A stretch of 64,000 bases of DNA, taken from contig DATAUV010000106.1 in assembly GCA_036268075.1 (NCBI GenBank), forward strand, positions 1-64,000. The letters are read 5' to 3'. Of this stretch, positions 8,263 to 16,713 are shown piece after piece. Below the pieces are notes generated by a model that saw only the letters and a list, made by a program, of their open reading frames with translations, was not told the origin of the DNA and did not search any database. Both the position numbers and the translations under genes were made by a program. Positions within the stretch are counted from its first letter, which is position 1. Each line of letters begins with the position of its first letter. Source of the stretch: DATARH01 sp036268075 (GTDB taxonomy: Bacteria > Pseudomonadota > Alphaproteobacteria > ATCC43930 > CGMCC-115725).

Positions 8263-8730
8263 TTACGCCGCGTGACTCTCGGTCGTCGTCATGAGCAGCG
8301 CATAAAGCGCGTCAGGACCGCTCGCTCCCCGCAGCTTTTCGCACATCGTCTCGTCGCGCAGGAGGCGCGAGATGCGCGACAGCACGGTCAGGTGGTCGGG
8401 TCCGGCATCGAGCGGGGTCAGCAGCACGAACACCAAATCGACCGGTTGCGCGTCGATCGCGTCGAACGGAATCGGCCGTTCGAGCCGGCCGAACATGCCA
8501 TAGGGGCGCGACAGCTCGGCGAGCTTGCCGTGCGGGATCGCGACGCCGCGGCCGATCCCGGTCGAACCGAGCCGCTCGCGCTCGTTCAGCACGTCGTAGA
8601 TGCGCCGCTCCGCCAGCTCGGTCACCGTCGCCGCGCGGCGAGCCAACTCTTGCAGGACTTGGCGCTTGTTGGCCGCCCGCAACTGGGCGACCACGCCGCG
8701 CGCGGTCAGCAGATCGGCGATGTCTGTCAC
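8263..8730 (-). CDS. ptsN: PTS-Ntr EIIA protein PtsN
   Basis: PtsN is the terminal phosphoacceptor of the nitrogen-related phosphotransferase system and a regulator, not a sugar importer. From the GTG at 8730 it has 155 residues, the usual length, with the phosphorylated histidine in GVAIPHGKLAEL (about residue 67). Other conserved parts are STGIGRGVAIPHG, FDAIDAQPVDLVFVLL and LSRISRLLRD. A GGGGGG tract precedes the GTG. The upstream open frame, to 8931, lacks family similarity. It follows rpoN by 82 bp in the same direction; the hpf gene usually found between them is absent. Confidence 0.93.
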   Translation of the reverse strand: MTDIADLLTARGVVAQLRAANKRQVLQELARRAATVTELAERRIYDVLNERERLGSTGIGRGVAIPHGKLAELSRPYGMFGRLERPIPFDAIDAQPVDLVFVLLTPLDAGPDHLTVLSRISRLLRDETMCEKLRGASGPDALYALLMTTTESHAA

Positions 8731-8812
8731 GAACGGCCCCCCGCGCCGCGACCGCGGCGCCTTGCTGCCGCCGTCAAATTGGGAACGCGACGGCATGGGT
8801 TCAAGCCGGTCA

Positions 8813-10309
8813 TCATACCAGCGTCTTCTCGCGGCGGCGCTGCACCGAAGATGGGATACGCATCGCCTCGCGGTATTTGGCGACCGTGCGGCGGGCGATG
8901 TCGACCCCGTCGCCTTGCAGAAGCTCGACAATGCGCTCGTCGCTAAGCGTGTTCTCGGCCGGTTCGCGGTCGATCAGGCCGCGGATGCGGAAGCGCACCG
9001 ACTCGGCCGAGTGCGCCTCGCCGCCGTGCGAACCGCTGATCGCCGAGGTGAAAAAGTATTTCAGCTCGAAGAGGCCGCGCGGGGTGGCCATGTACTTGTT
9101 CGTCGTGACCCGGCTGATCGTGCTTTCGTGCATGCCGATCGCGTCGGCGATCTCGCGCAGGATCAGCGGTCGCAGCGCCTGCACGCCGTGGCGGAAAAAC
9201 CCGTCCTGCTGCTGCACGATCTCGGTCGCGACCTTGAGGATCGTCGCGGCGCGCTGGTGCAGCGACTTGACCAGCCAGTTGGCGGCCTGCAGCCGATCGG
9301 CGATGTATTCGCGGTCGGTCCGGCTCTTTGCGGCCTGATTGATCCGCGCATAGTAGTGGTTGTTGATCAGGACACGCGGCAGCGTGTCGGCGTTGAGCTC
9401 GATGAGCCAGCCGCCATCCTGCGTCGCCCGCATCAGGATGTCGGGGACGATCGCCTGCGCCAGCGGCGGGTCGAAGGCAAGGCCGGGACGCGGGTCGAGC
9501 GATTTGATCTCGGCGATCATTTCGCTCAGATCCTCGGCGTCGACGCCGCAGACCCGCATCAGCGCCACCCGGTTGCGCGCCGCCAGGAGCGGCAGGTTGT
9601 CGAGCAGCGCCTGCATCGCCGGGTCGAGCCGGTTGCGGTCGCGCAATTGCAGCGCCAGGCATTCCGGCAGGCTGCGGGCGAAGACCCCGGGCGGGTCCAG
9701 TTCCTGTAACGCGGCGAGCACCGCCGCGACCCGATCCAGCGCGCAGCCGAGGCGGTCGGCGGCCTCGTCGAGATCGCCACGCAGATACCCGGCCTCGTCG
9801 ACCTGATCGAGCAGGAAGGCGGCGATGACCCGGTCGGCCTGGTCGGTGAGATCGGCGCCGATCTGTTCGAGCAGATGCTCGCGCAGCGTGTTCTCGCGCG
9901 CCGCGGTCTGGTCGAGCCCCGCCAGGTCGTCATCGGAAAACGAGCCGCCACGAGTCTTCCACGACAGCGAGTCGCCGCCGAAATCGTGCGACCCGTCACC
10001 CTCGGCGCCGGCGGCGGCCTGCCATTGCTCGGCGGCGTCGGGGGCAAATTCGTCGTGCGGGGTTTCGGTGAGGGCGGTCGGCCGATCGGTGGCAACCGCC
10101 TCGGCGATCTCGATGATCGGCGGCGAGTCGTCGGATTCGTGCTCGCCGTGCTCGAGCAGCGGGTTCTGCTCGATCTCGGCGTCGACGAGATCGCCCAGTT
10201 CAAGGTTCGAGAGCTGCAGCATCTTGATCGCCTGCTGCAGCTGCGGCGTCATCACCAGCGCCTGAGACTGGCGCAGTTCAAGACGCTGCGAAAAGCCGAT
10301 TCTGTTCAA
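8813..10309 (-). CDS. rpoN: RNA polymerase sigma-54 factor RpoN
   Basis: RpoN directs polymerase to -24/-12 promoters that need enhancer-binding activators. The 498 residues have region I (QRLELRQSQALVMTPQLQQ), an acidic Asp/Glu-rich region II, the core-binding domain, a helix-turn-helix and the C-terminal RpoN box (ARRTVAKYREAMRIPSS). No ATG lies in the right place. The TTG at 10309 gives (M)NRIGFSQRLEL, matching the family N-terminus, and is preferred over an ATG at 10408, which would make the gene overlap lptB and add 33 unrelated residues. It is downstream of lptB, the usual order in alphaproteobacteria. Confidence 0.94.
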   Translation of the reverse strand: MNRIGFSQRLELRQSQALVMTPQLQQAIKMLQLSNLELGDLVDAEIEQNPLLEHGEHESDDSPPIIEIAEAVATDRPTALTETPHDEFAPDAAEQWQAAAGAEGDGSHDFGGDSLSWKTRGGSFSDDDLAGLDQTAARENTLREHLLEQIGADLTDQADRVIAAFLLDQVDEAGYLRGDLDEAADRLGCALDRVAAVLAALQELDPPGVFARSLPECLALQLRDRNRLDPAMQALLDNLPLLAARNRVALMRVCGVDAEDLSEMIAEIKSLDPRPGLAFDPPLAQAIVPDILMRATQDGGWLIELNADTLPRVLINNHYYARINQAAKSRTDREYIADRLQAANWLVKSLHQRAATILKVATEIVQQQDGFFRHGVQALRPLILREIADAIGMHESTISRVTTNKYMATPRGLFELKYFFTSAISGSHGGEAHSAESVRFRIRGLIDREPAENTLSDERIVELLQGDGVDIARRTVAKYREAMRIPSSVQRRREKTLV

Positions 10310-10361
10310 TGAACGCCCGTCTATTCGACAACCATGGGCCGGAACACGGTTAACGAGCGGC

Positions 10362-11213
10362 TTATAGGCTAAACCTTTCGCCCAGGTAAACGCGTCTGAC
10401 ATCGGCATCGGCGATGATCTCGTCGGGGGCGCCCTCCATCAATACCCGCCCCTCATGCAAGATATATGCCCGATCAACGATCTTGAACGCTTCCCGCACG
10501 TTGTGATCGGTGATCAGCACCCCGATCCCGCGATCCTTCAGATGCGCCACTAGGTCGCGGATATCGTTGACCGCGATCGGGTCGATACCGGCCAGCGGCT
10601 CGTCGAGAAGGATGAAATGCGGCTGGGTCGCGAGCGCCCGCGCGATCTCGCAGCGCCTGCGCTCGCCGCCCGACAAGGCCATGGCGGGGGCTCGCCGCAA
10701 GTGGCTGATCGAGAACTCGGCAAGGAGCGCGTCGAGCATCTGCTCGCGCGCTTCGGGCTCGGGCTCGGCGACTTCGAGGATCGCGCGGATGTTCTGCTCG
10801 ACGGTGAGGCCGCGGAAGATCGAAGCCTCCTGCGGCAGGTAGCCGATGCCGCGGCGCGCGCGGCGGTACATCGGCAGCCCCGTGATGTCCTCGCCGTCGA
10901 GCGTCACCTGCCCGGTATCGGCGGCGATGAGCCCGGTGATGATGTAGAAGCAGGTGGTCTTTCCGGCGCCGTTCGGGCCCAGCAGACCGACCACCTCGCC
11001 GCGCTGGACCGACACGTTGACGTCGCGCAGCACCGGCCGGCGCTTGAAGCTCTTGCCCAAGCCCCGCCCGGCGAGGCCCTGGTTGTTGGCGACGAGCCGC
11101 GGCCCCTGGCCGGGCTGGCTGAGCCAGGGCGGGGTCGCGTCGCCATTGTCGGGCCCACTGGCGGGCCGGCTGGCGGCCCCACTGGCGGAACGAAAGCCGG
11201 TAAACCGCATCAC
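10362..11213 (-). CDS. lptB: LPS export ABC ATPase LptB
   Basis: LptB is the cytoplasmic ATPase of the LptB2FG extractor that pulls lipopolysaccharide from the inner membrane. Walker A is GPNGAGKTT, the Q-loop region is GYLPQEASIF, the signature is LSGGERRRCEIARAL and Walker B is FILLDEPLAGID. The length of 283 exceeds the usual ~240 because of a ~45-residue N-terminal extension rich in Gly, Pro and Ser before GLGKSFKRRPVL. An ATG or GTG nearer the conserved start is not evident, so the extension may be real. It overlaps lptA by 4 bp (ATGA). Confidence 0.95.
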   Translation of the reverse strand: MMRFTGFRSASGAASRPASGPDNGDATPPWLSQPGQGPRLVANNQGLAGRGLGKSFKRRPVLRDVNVSVQRGEVVGLLGPNGAGKTTCFYIITGLIAADTGQVTLDGEDITGLPMYRRARRGIGYLPQEASIFRGLTVEQNIRAILEVAEPEPEAREQMLDALLAEFSISHLRRAPAMALSGGERRRCEIARALATQPHFILLDEPLAGIDPIAVNDIRDLVAHLKDRGIGVLITDHNVREAFKIVDRAYILHEGRVLMEGAPDEIIADADVRRVYLGERFSL

Positions 11214-12262
11214 TGGGCCTTTGCGGGCGCCGGCGCCGGGGTCGGCGCCGCGTTCGGCTTCTGCGTCACGACCGCAGGCTGACCGGTCGCCGGATCGCGG
11301 CGCATGAACAGGCCGCGCACCTGCTGGTGCTGGCCCGGCGTCCCCGCGCTCGACGGCATCATCCGGCTGACGTTGGTGTTGAGGTCCATCACCGCGTATT
11401 GCCCTCTGATGACATCCTTGTCGCGGGTGATGACCGCGTTGCCGATCAGCGTGACGATCCCCGTCTGCGCATTATAGACCCCATAATCGCTTTGCCCGAC
11501 ATCGGTGCCGTTGGTGACGACGACATGCCCCTGGGCGTCGACGCGACTGAGCTTTGAATCCTCATTCCCGCCCGGCTTGACCAAGCCCGGCGCCCCGGGC
11601 TTGGCGGCGACCGGCGTCCGGGCCTGCTTTGGCTTGTCGCCGGGCTTGGCCGGGCCGGGGGCCGGGTTCTTGGTCATGTAGGCGGTCAGCACGTCGGCGC
11701 GAATCGTCTTGCCGTTGCGCACGGCGACCGCGTCGCCGCGGGCGACGCCGATCTGCTTCTGGTCATACCAGTCAAAGCGGTCGCGCGCGGTGATCGTGTC
11801 GGTCGCCGTCGTGACCTTGAGGTTCTTTCCGGTCACGACCCCGACCGCCTGGTCGACATCGTAGACCGCGCGGTCGCCGATGATGGTCTCGCCCTCTTTC
11901 CTGATCAGGACGTTGCCTTCGGCGTCGACGCGGTAGATCTCGGTGTTGCCGCCGGCATTGCCGCCCTTGGCGTCGCGGTAATGCGCGATCAGCGTGTCGG
12001 CGTGCAGCTCGGTCGGGCCACGGGTCGCGACCGCGTGCCCGCGGGCGACATAGGTCTTGGTGTTCTGCTGCCACTCGATGCCCGAATCCGCCTGGATCTG
12101 GATCGGTTGGGCGTCGTTGGGACTGAGCGCGGACGTCGCCGCCGCGGCCTGCCGCGGCTTCGCCGGGGCCTGGGCGAAGGCGGGGGCGAAGCCGGGGGCG
12201 AAGGCGGGGCCGCAACAGAAGAGCGCGGCGAACGCCAGCCGGCGGAAGCGAGGCCCGCTCAC
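11210..12262 (-). CDS. lptA: LPS transport periplasmic protein LptA
   Basis: LptA forms the periplasmic bridge that carries LPS from the inner to the outer membrane. The 350-residue product has a signal peptide (RRLAFAALFCCGPAFAPGFA). An OstA-type beta-jellyroll region follows, with repeated strands such as TYVARGHAVATRGPTELHA, VLIRKEGETIIGDRAVYDV and TLIGNAVITRDKDVIRGQYA. It is longer than the ~190-residue enterobacterial form because of an inserted Pro/Lys-rich stretch (about residues 195-225) and a Pro/Ala-rich tail. It overlaps lptC and lptB by 4 bp on each side. Confidence 0.9.
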   Translation of the reverse strand: MSGPRFRRLAFAALFCCGPAFAPGFAPAFAQAPAKPRQAAAATSALSPNDAQPIQIQADSGIEWQQNTKTYVARGHAVATRGPTELHADTLIAHYRDAKGGNAGGNTEIYRVDAEGNVLIRKEGETIIGDRAVYDVDQAVGVVTGKNLKVTTATDTITARDRFDWYDQKQIGVARGDAVAVRNGKTIRADVLTAYMTKNPAPGPAKPGDKPKQARTPVAAKPGAPGLVKPGGNEDSKLSRVDAQGHVVVTNGTDVGQSDYGVYNAQTGIVTLIGNAVITRDKDVIRGQYAVMDLNTNVSRMMPSSAGTPGQHQQVRGLFMRRDPATGQPAVVTQKPNAAPTPAPAPAKAQ

Positions 12263-13182
12263 GCCGGGCCGGCCTTTTTCGGCGGGGCATGGTGCGCTGG
12301 ACGAGCGGGATGATGCGCGGCGGCGGCGTGATGGCGCGGCGGCGGGTGATGCCTAGCCGGGTGGGCCGCGGCCTTCTTCGCCGCCTCTTCTTTCGCCGCG
12401 GCGGCGAGCTCGGGCCTGGCGGCGGCTTCGACCGCGGCGGCTTGCTCGGCGATTTTTGGCGGCACGGCGGGCGGCGGCGGCGCGGCGGCCGGGTTGGGAT
12501 GCGCGCCCTTGAGCACCAGATCGGACCGCCCGGTGAAGATCAGCGTGTCGCCCTTGTTGTAGAAGCGGAACCCCTGCGCCTTGATATCGCCCGTGGGCCC
12601 GTGCCCCTCGACCGGGTCGTCGCCGTGACCGCTATTGTCGGCGACGTTGAAGCGGGCCGTTTCGGTGGTGATCCTGGTGCCGTTCTCATGGACCAGGGTG
12701 ACGTTTCCAAACAGGTCGAGGATCTGCCCCTGCGACTGGTAGATGCCGGTTGCAGCGGTGACGACGACGCTGGCGCCGTCATGCGCCTTCATGTCGGCCT
12801 TGGGCTCTTCCAGCGACATCAGGTCGTTGTTGTCGGGCACCTGCTGGCCGACCGCGGCGGTGACGACGAAGGGCCGGTTCTCGCGATCGGTGCCGAGGTA
12901 GCGCGGATTGAGCATGCGCAGCTCCCGCGCCTCGCGCGGGTCGATCGCCGGAAAGGCAAATCGCATCCGCTCGAGCAGCGGCGCAAGGCGCGGCCATACC
13001 GCGACCAGCAGCATCAGCGACAGCCCGATCGCCGGCAGCACCCGCTTGAGCAGCGCGACGCGGCGGCTGTGCGAGCTGTCGGGCTGCACTCGCGCCCATT
13101 GCGCGAGCCGCCCCGCGATTGCCGCGCGCGGCGGGCGATTCGGCAGTCGCGACGGCGGACGCGAGGGCAGCACGCTTCTCAC
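12259..13182 (-). CDS. lptC: LPS export protein LptC with long Ala/Pro/His tail
   Basis: LptC is a bitopic inner-membrane protein that hands LPS from LptB2FG to LptA. The GTG at 13182 overlaps the kdsD stop by 4 bp; other GTG codons at 13173 and farther in are possible. One membrane helix (LPAIGLSLMLLVAVW) precedes the periplasmic LptC domain, with GRSDLVLKG near its end. The 307-residue length is well above the usual ~190-220. The last ~85 residues form a low-complexity tail rich in Ala, Pro, His and Lys, ending HHAPPKKAGPA. Such tails are known in some alphaproteobacteria, but its role is unknown. Translation is coupled to lptA. Confidence 0.85.
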   Translation of the reverse strand: MRSVLPSRPPSRLPNRPPRAAIAGRLAQWARVQPDSSHSRRVALLKRVLPAIGLSLMLLVAVWPRLAPLLERMRFAFPAIDPREARELRMLNPRYLGTDRENRPFVVTAAVGQQVPDNNDLMSLEEPKADMKAHDGASVVVTAATGIYQSQGQILDLFGNVTLVHENGTRITTETARFNVADNSGHGDDPVEGHGPTGDIKAQGFRFYNKGDTLIFTGRSDLVLKGAHPNPAAAPPPPAVPPKIAEQAAAVEAAARPELAAAAKEEAAKKAAAHPARHHPPPRHHAAAAHHPARPAHHAPPKKAGPA

Positions 13183-14183
13183 GCGATCCCGGCGCGCAGG
13201 CAGTCGTGCATGTGGACAAAGCCGGTCGGGCGCTCTTCGTCGTCGACGACGAACAGCGATGTCGTCGGCGGCGGCCGTCCGGTCATCAGCGCCAGCGCCT
13301 CGCCGGCAAGACGGGCGGCCGCGATCGTCTTCGGGTTCGGGTGCATGACCTGGCCGACCGGCAGCGCCAACAGCCCGGCCCCCATATGGCGGCGCAGATC
13401 GCCGTCGGTGACGACGCCGATGAGCCGCCCGTCCGCCGCCCGCACGCCGACGCAGCCAAAGCTCTTTTGCGACATCACCAGGATCGCCTCGGACATCGGC
13501 ATTTCCGGCGGCACCAGCGGGATCGCGTCGCCGGTGTGCATGATGTCGCTGACCCGCAAGAGCTGCCGGCCGAGCTGGCCGCCCGGGTGAAAGCGGTGAA
13601 AATCGTCGGTCGAAAACCCCCGGCGCTCCAACAGGGCGATCGCGATCGCGTCGCCGAGAGTCAGCATCATCGTCGTCGAGGTCGTCGGCGCGAGCCCCAT
13701 CGGGCACGCCTCGGCCGCGGGGGGCAGCAGCAGCACGACATCGGCCGCCTCGGCGAGCGGCGAAGCGCGGCCGGCGGTGATCGCGATCAGCGGGATCTCG
13801 AATCGGCGCGAATAGGCGATGATGTCGGAGAGTTCGTCGGTCCCGCCCGAATTCGACAGCGCGATGACCGCGTCCCCGGCTCCGATCATGCCGAGATCGC
13901 CGTGGCTTGCCTCGGCTGGGTGGACGAATTGCGCCGGCGTGCCGGTCGAGGCCAGGGTCGCGGCGATTTTGCGCGCGACGTGGCCGCTTTTGCCGATCCC
14001 GGTGACGATGACCCGCCCCGCGACCGCGGCGCAGATGTCGAGCGCGGCGCCAAACGCCGCCTCCAACCCGCCCGCCAGGCGTTCGAGCCCGTCAATCTCG
14101 GCACGAATCACTCGCCGGGCGACCGCGAGATCGTCTTTAAGGTCCGAGCCGGAAGCCGTCGCAACCCCCATCGAAACCGCCAT
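13179..14183 (-). CDS. kdsD: Arabinose-5-phosphate isomerase KdsD (SIS + two CBS domains)
   Basis: KdsD interconverts ribulose-5-phosphate and arabinose-5-phosphate, the first step to Kdo for LPS. The 334 residues comprise a sugar isomerase domain (GIGKSGHVARKIAATLASTG, HGDLGMIGAGDAVIALSNSG, LAPTTSTTMMLTLGDAIA). Two CBS domains follow, with VSDIMHTGDAIPLV and IGVVTDGDLRRHM. The ATG at 14183 is preferred; a long frame upstream is shadow. The gene heads the 4-bp-overlapping chain kdsD-lptC-lptA-lptB, tying Kdo supply to LPS export. Confidence 0.95.
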   Translation of the reverse strand: MAVSMGVATASGSDLKDDLAVARRVIRAEIDGLERLAGGLEAAFGAALDICAAVAGRVIVTGIGKSGHVARKIAATLASTGTPAQFVHPAEASHGDLGMIGAGDAVIALSNSGGTDELSDIIAYSRRFEIPLIAITAGRASPLAEAADVVLLLPPAAEACPMGLAPTTSTTMMLTLGDAIAIALLERRGFSTDDFHRFHPGGQLGRQLLRVSDIMHTGDAIPLVPPEMPMSEAILVMSQKSFGCVGVRAADGRLIGVVTDGDLRRHMGAGLLALPVGQVMHPNPKTIAAARLAGEALALMTGRPPPTTSLFVVDDEERPTGFVHMHDCLRAGIA

Positions 14184-14254
14184 GCGACGCTTATACCACA
14201 CTTGATAGGGGCGGCCGCCGCCATCCACCGGATGGGAGAGGGCGGGCGGCCGCG

Positions 14255-14899
14255 CTAATGGGCAAAGATGTCCTGTTCGGCCCAGCCTCCGAGGTCGAGC
14301 AGGACGCGGTTGGGCAGGAAGTCGAAGCAGGATTGGGCAAGCGCCGCGCGCCCCTCGCGCACCAGCATCGTATCGAGCCGGGCGCGCAGCGCGTGCAGAT
14401 GCAGCACGTCGGAGGCCGCATAGCGCTGCTGCTCGTCGGTCAGCGTCGGCGCCCCCCAGTCGGAGCTTTGCTGCTCCTTTTTGAGATCGACGTTGAGCAG
14501 ATCCTTGCACAGCTCCCTGAGCCCGTGCTTGTCGGTAAAGGTGCGGGCGAGGCGCGAGGCGATCTTGGTGCAATAGATCGGCCGCGCCATTGTTTCGAGA
14601 TAGCGGTACATCATGCCCAGGTCGAACCGGGCGAAATGGAACAGCTTGGTGACGCCGGGATCGGCCAGCAGCCGCCGCAGGTTCGGCGCCGCGTAATCGC
14701 CGGGGTCGAGCTGGACCAGATGCGCGCCGCCGTCGCCGGATGAAAGCTGAACGAGACACAGCCGGTCGCGATGCGGGTTGAGCCCCATCGCCTCGGTGTC
14801 GATCGCCACCACCGGGCCAAGGTCGAGCCCAGCGGGGAGATCGCCGCGGTAAAGCTGATAGGCGCCGCGGCGCGCGGCTGTACCCGAGCCTTCGGTCAA
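14255..14899 (-). CDS. 3'-5' exonuclease, ribonuclease D-like
   Basis: This is a DEDDy-family RNA 3' exonuclease of 214 residues. Exo I is VVAIDTEAMGL, Exo II is LFHFARFDLGMMYRY, and Exo III is YAASDVLHLHALR, with the tyrosine of the DEDDy subclass. It lacks the C-terminal HRDC domains of full RNase D (~370 residues), so it is the short single-domain form common next to kdsD in alphaproteobacteria. Likely substrates are tRNA precursors or other structured RNA, by family only. A short 15-bp tandem repeat and a tRNA gene lie just upstream. It may head the kdsD-lpt operon, with a 71-bp gap to kdsD. Confidence 0.88.
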   Translation of the reverse strand: MTEGSGTAARRGAYQLYRGDLPAGLDLGPVVAIDTEAMGLNPHRDRLCLVQLSSGDGGAHLVQLDPGDYAAPNLRRLLADPGVTKLFHFARFDLGMMYRYLETMARPIYCTKIASRLARTFTDKHGLRELCKDLLNVDLKKEQQSSDWGAPTLTDEQQRYAASDVLHLHALRARLDTMLVREGRAALAQSCFDFLPNRVLLDLGGWAEQDIFAH

Positions 14900-14918
14900 T
14901 GCAAATCCGCCCTTAGAT

Positions 14919-14965
14919 CAGTTTCCGGGATGGCAGTTTCCGGGATGGGCAATTTCCGGGGATGG
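14919..14965. repeat. 15-bp tandem repeat, three copies
   Basis: CAGTTTCCGGGATGG occurs at 14919-14933 and again at 14934-14948. A third copy with two changes, CAATTTCCGGGGATGG, lies at 14950-14965. The array sits between tRNA-Leu and the RNase D-like gene, in what should be the leader or promoter of the latter. Confidence 0.85.
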
Positions 14966-14970
14966 CCCGG

Positions 14971-15057
14971 TGGTGCGGCCGAGTGGAGTCGAACCACCAC
15001 TCCCTTTCAGGAACACGGACCTGAACCGTGCGCGTCTGCCAATTCCGCCACGGCCGC
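14971..15057 (-). tRNA. tRNA-Leu (CAG)
   Basis: The minus strand gives an 87-nt tRNA beginning GCGGCCGTGGCGGAATTGGC and ending with an encoded CCA. The acceptor stem GCGGCCG pairs with CGGCCGC, followed by discriminator A. The anticodon loop TTCAGGT places CAG at 15021-15023. A long variable arm and TGGTTCGACTCCAC complete a class II leucine tRNA. It stands alone, not in a cluster. Confidence 0.97.
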
Positions 15058-15178
15058 TCTCCGGGCGGCTGGGGAGATAAGCCGCGCCTGGCGCGATGTC
15101 AATGCGTTGCGGCGCCGGCGCGTTTTTGGAGGCGCGGTTTCCGCGGGTTCATCCTGGCAAAATCCGCCTTTCGCCCGC

Positions 15179-16528
15179 CTACGGGCTGATCTGCGCGATC
15201 AGCGGCGCGACCCGGTCGGTCCGCGCGAAATCGCGGATCAGCCCGAGGCTCGCTTCGATGCGGTCGGCGCCGAGGCCGGAATTAGGCATCAGCGTGCGGT
15301 ACTTGGCCTCAATGTCGGACCAGGCGATGCCGAGCGCGCCCGAGCCCGTCGGCAGGAACACCGTATCGGTGAATTCGCGGCCGTCGGTCGTGCGGATCGT
15401 GACGGTCGCGCCCTGGCGATAGCGGGCCAGATTCTCGGTCGGCTGCGGCCCGACCGAGACCTTGTCGATCAGCCGGTGGATCGTGGGATCGGCGATCTTT
15501 TCCGGACTCGCGTGGACCCAGCCGAATTTGTGGTCGGCGACGCCGGCGGCGGTGAAATAGGCCGGGCTGTGCGCCATGTCGATCAAAGTCTGCGGATGCA
15601 GCGGCCCGGAAAGCCGTGACAGGCCGGGGCGCGAGACGATGATGCTGGCGACCTCGTCCGCTTTGACGTTGCCTTTGCGCGCCGCGTTGGCGCCGGCCTC
15701 GCCGAAGGCGTGGTATGGGTGGCCGCCGGGCACCAGCTTGACCGCCATGTCGGTGACGATGTCCCAGTCCGAGCCGAGCCCTTCGGCAACGCCCTTGGCG
15801 TCGATACCGGCATAGGTGCGGAAGAAGCCCTTATCCAGTTCGAGGATGCGTTCCTCGGCGACAAACCCGCGGGAGGCCGCGAGCGCGGCGTCGATGCCGG
15901 AGCGGACGGCGAGCCCGGCATGGTACTCGCGCGCGGTGCTGGTATCGGCGGCGGCGACGAGCCCCGACGCCGAGGTGGCGGTCAGCGCGATCGTCTGCGC
16001 CAGCTTCGCCGCGTCGAGCTTCAACAGCCGCCCGGCGGCAACCGCGGCGGCAAAGATCGCGATCAGGCTGCCGTGATGGCCGCGGTCGCGGAAATCGGGG
16101 CTGATCGGGCCGCCGATGCGCCCTGCCGCCTCGTAGCCGATGACGATCGCCGCCAGCACGTCGCGGCCCGAGGCGCCGGTGCGCTCGGCGAGCGCGAGCG
16201 TCGTCGCGGTGAGGGGCGTGCCGCAATGGACGATCGCGCGCAGATCGCTGTCGTCGGAGGCGGCGGCGTCGCTCATCACCGCGTTGACCTGCGCCGCCTC
16301 CGCCGCCGGCAGTTTCGGCCCGTTGTCGAACCACAGCGACGCCTGCGGATTGCCGCCGCGCTCGCGCGCCATGTCGCGGATCACGACCGACGAATCGATT
16401 TCCCTGCCGCAGGCTGCGCTCGCCAGCGTGCTGGCAATCAGCATCGCCGCGTGATCGGTCGTCTGCGCCGGCAGGTCGGCATAGTCGAGCCCGGCGAAGA
16501 ACTCGGCGAGGTCGCGGGCGGTGCTCAT
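15179..16528 (-). CDS. MmgE/PrpD family protein
   Basis: The 449-residue product belongs to the MmgE/PrpD superfamily, whose members include 2-methylcitrate dehydratase and cis-aconitate decarboxylase. Visible hallmarks are the helical N-terminus, VIGYEAAGRIGG, RGHHGSLIAIFAAAVAAGRLL, the VPGGHPYHAF region and a C-terminal domain with TTDGREFTD. No prp genes are nearby, so the substrate cannot be assigned. The ATG at 16528 is the start; a much longer open frame upstream is shadow. Its start codon overlaps the stop of a fragment resembling the C-terminus of an Lrp/AsnC regulator, which suggests the gene once followed a complete regulator. Confidence 0.88.
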   Translation of the reverse strand: MSTARDLAEFFAGLDYADLPAQTTDHAAMLIASTLASAACGREIDSSVVIRDMARERGGNPQASLWFDNGPKLPAAEAAQVNAVMSDAAASDDSDLRAIVHCGTPLTATTLALAERTGASGRDVLAAIVIGYEAAGRIGGPISPDFRDRGHHGSLIAIFAAAVAAGRLLKLDAAKLAQTIALTATSASGLVAAADTSTAREYHAGLAVRSGIDAALAASRGFVAEERILELDKGFFRTYAGIDAKGVAEGLGSDWDIVTDMAVKLVPGGHPYHAFGEAGANAARKGNVKADEVASIIVSRPGLSRLSGPLHPQTLIDMAHSPAYFTAAGVADHKFGWVHASPEKIADPTIHRLIDKVSVGPQPTENLARYRQGATVTIRTTDGREFTDTVFLPTGSGALGIAWSDIEAKYRTLMPNSGLGADRIEASLGLIRDFARTDRVAPLIAQISP

Positions 16529-16713
16529 GGCAGGTCTCCAATCAGCGTGTCTCGAATCAGCACGGGCAGTTCGTGGCGAACCCGGGCCTCGAAGATGATC
16601 GAGGATTCGATCCGCGTCACCTCGCTGCGGTTGGTGAAGCGCTCCAGGACCACGTCTTTCAAATGCAGCATGTCTCGCGCCACCGCTCCATCCCGCCCGT
16701 ACCATCCCAGTTG
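16525..16713 (-). pseudogene. C-terminal remnant of an Lrp/AsnC-type regulator
   Basis: In the frame ending TGA at 16525-16527, the sequence reads DGAVARDMLHLKDVVLERF, then TRIESSIIFEARVRHELPVL. This matches the end of the Lrp/AsnC effector (RAM) domain, where a 'D-x-x-H-L-x-D-x-V-L' helix is followed by 'T-x-x-S-S-I-I' and a short strand. Upstream the frame hits a TGA at 16714-16716, inside the terminal inverted repeat of a palindromic element. The DNA-binding domain is missing. The remaining ~50 codons are too few for a functional RAM domain, so this is a broken gene. Its stop overlaps the MmgE/PrpD start (ATGA). Confidence 0.65.

Noticed and set aside
10310..10408. ATG at 10408 as the rpoN start
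   Set aside because: It overlaps the lptB 3' end and adds 33 residues not seen in the family; the TTG at 10309 matches the conserved N-terminus.
14919..14965. Direct repeats at 14919 and 60193 as CRISPR arrays
   Set aside because: Units are 15 bp and contiguous with no spacers.
16525..16671. The Lrp-like fragment as a stand-alone RAM-domain protein
   Set aside because: Only ~48 residues remain; a functional RAM domain needs roughly 75 or more, so a remnant is more likely.
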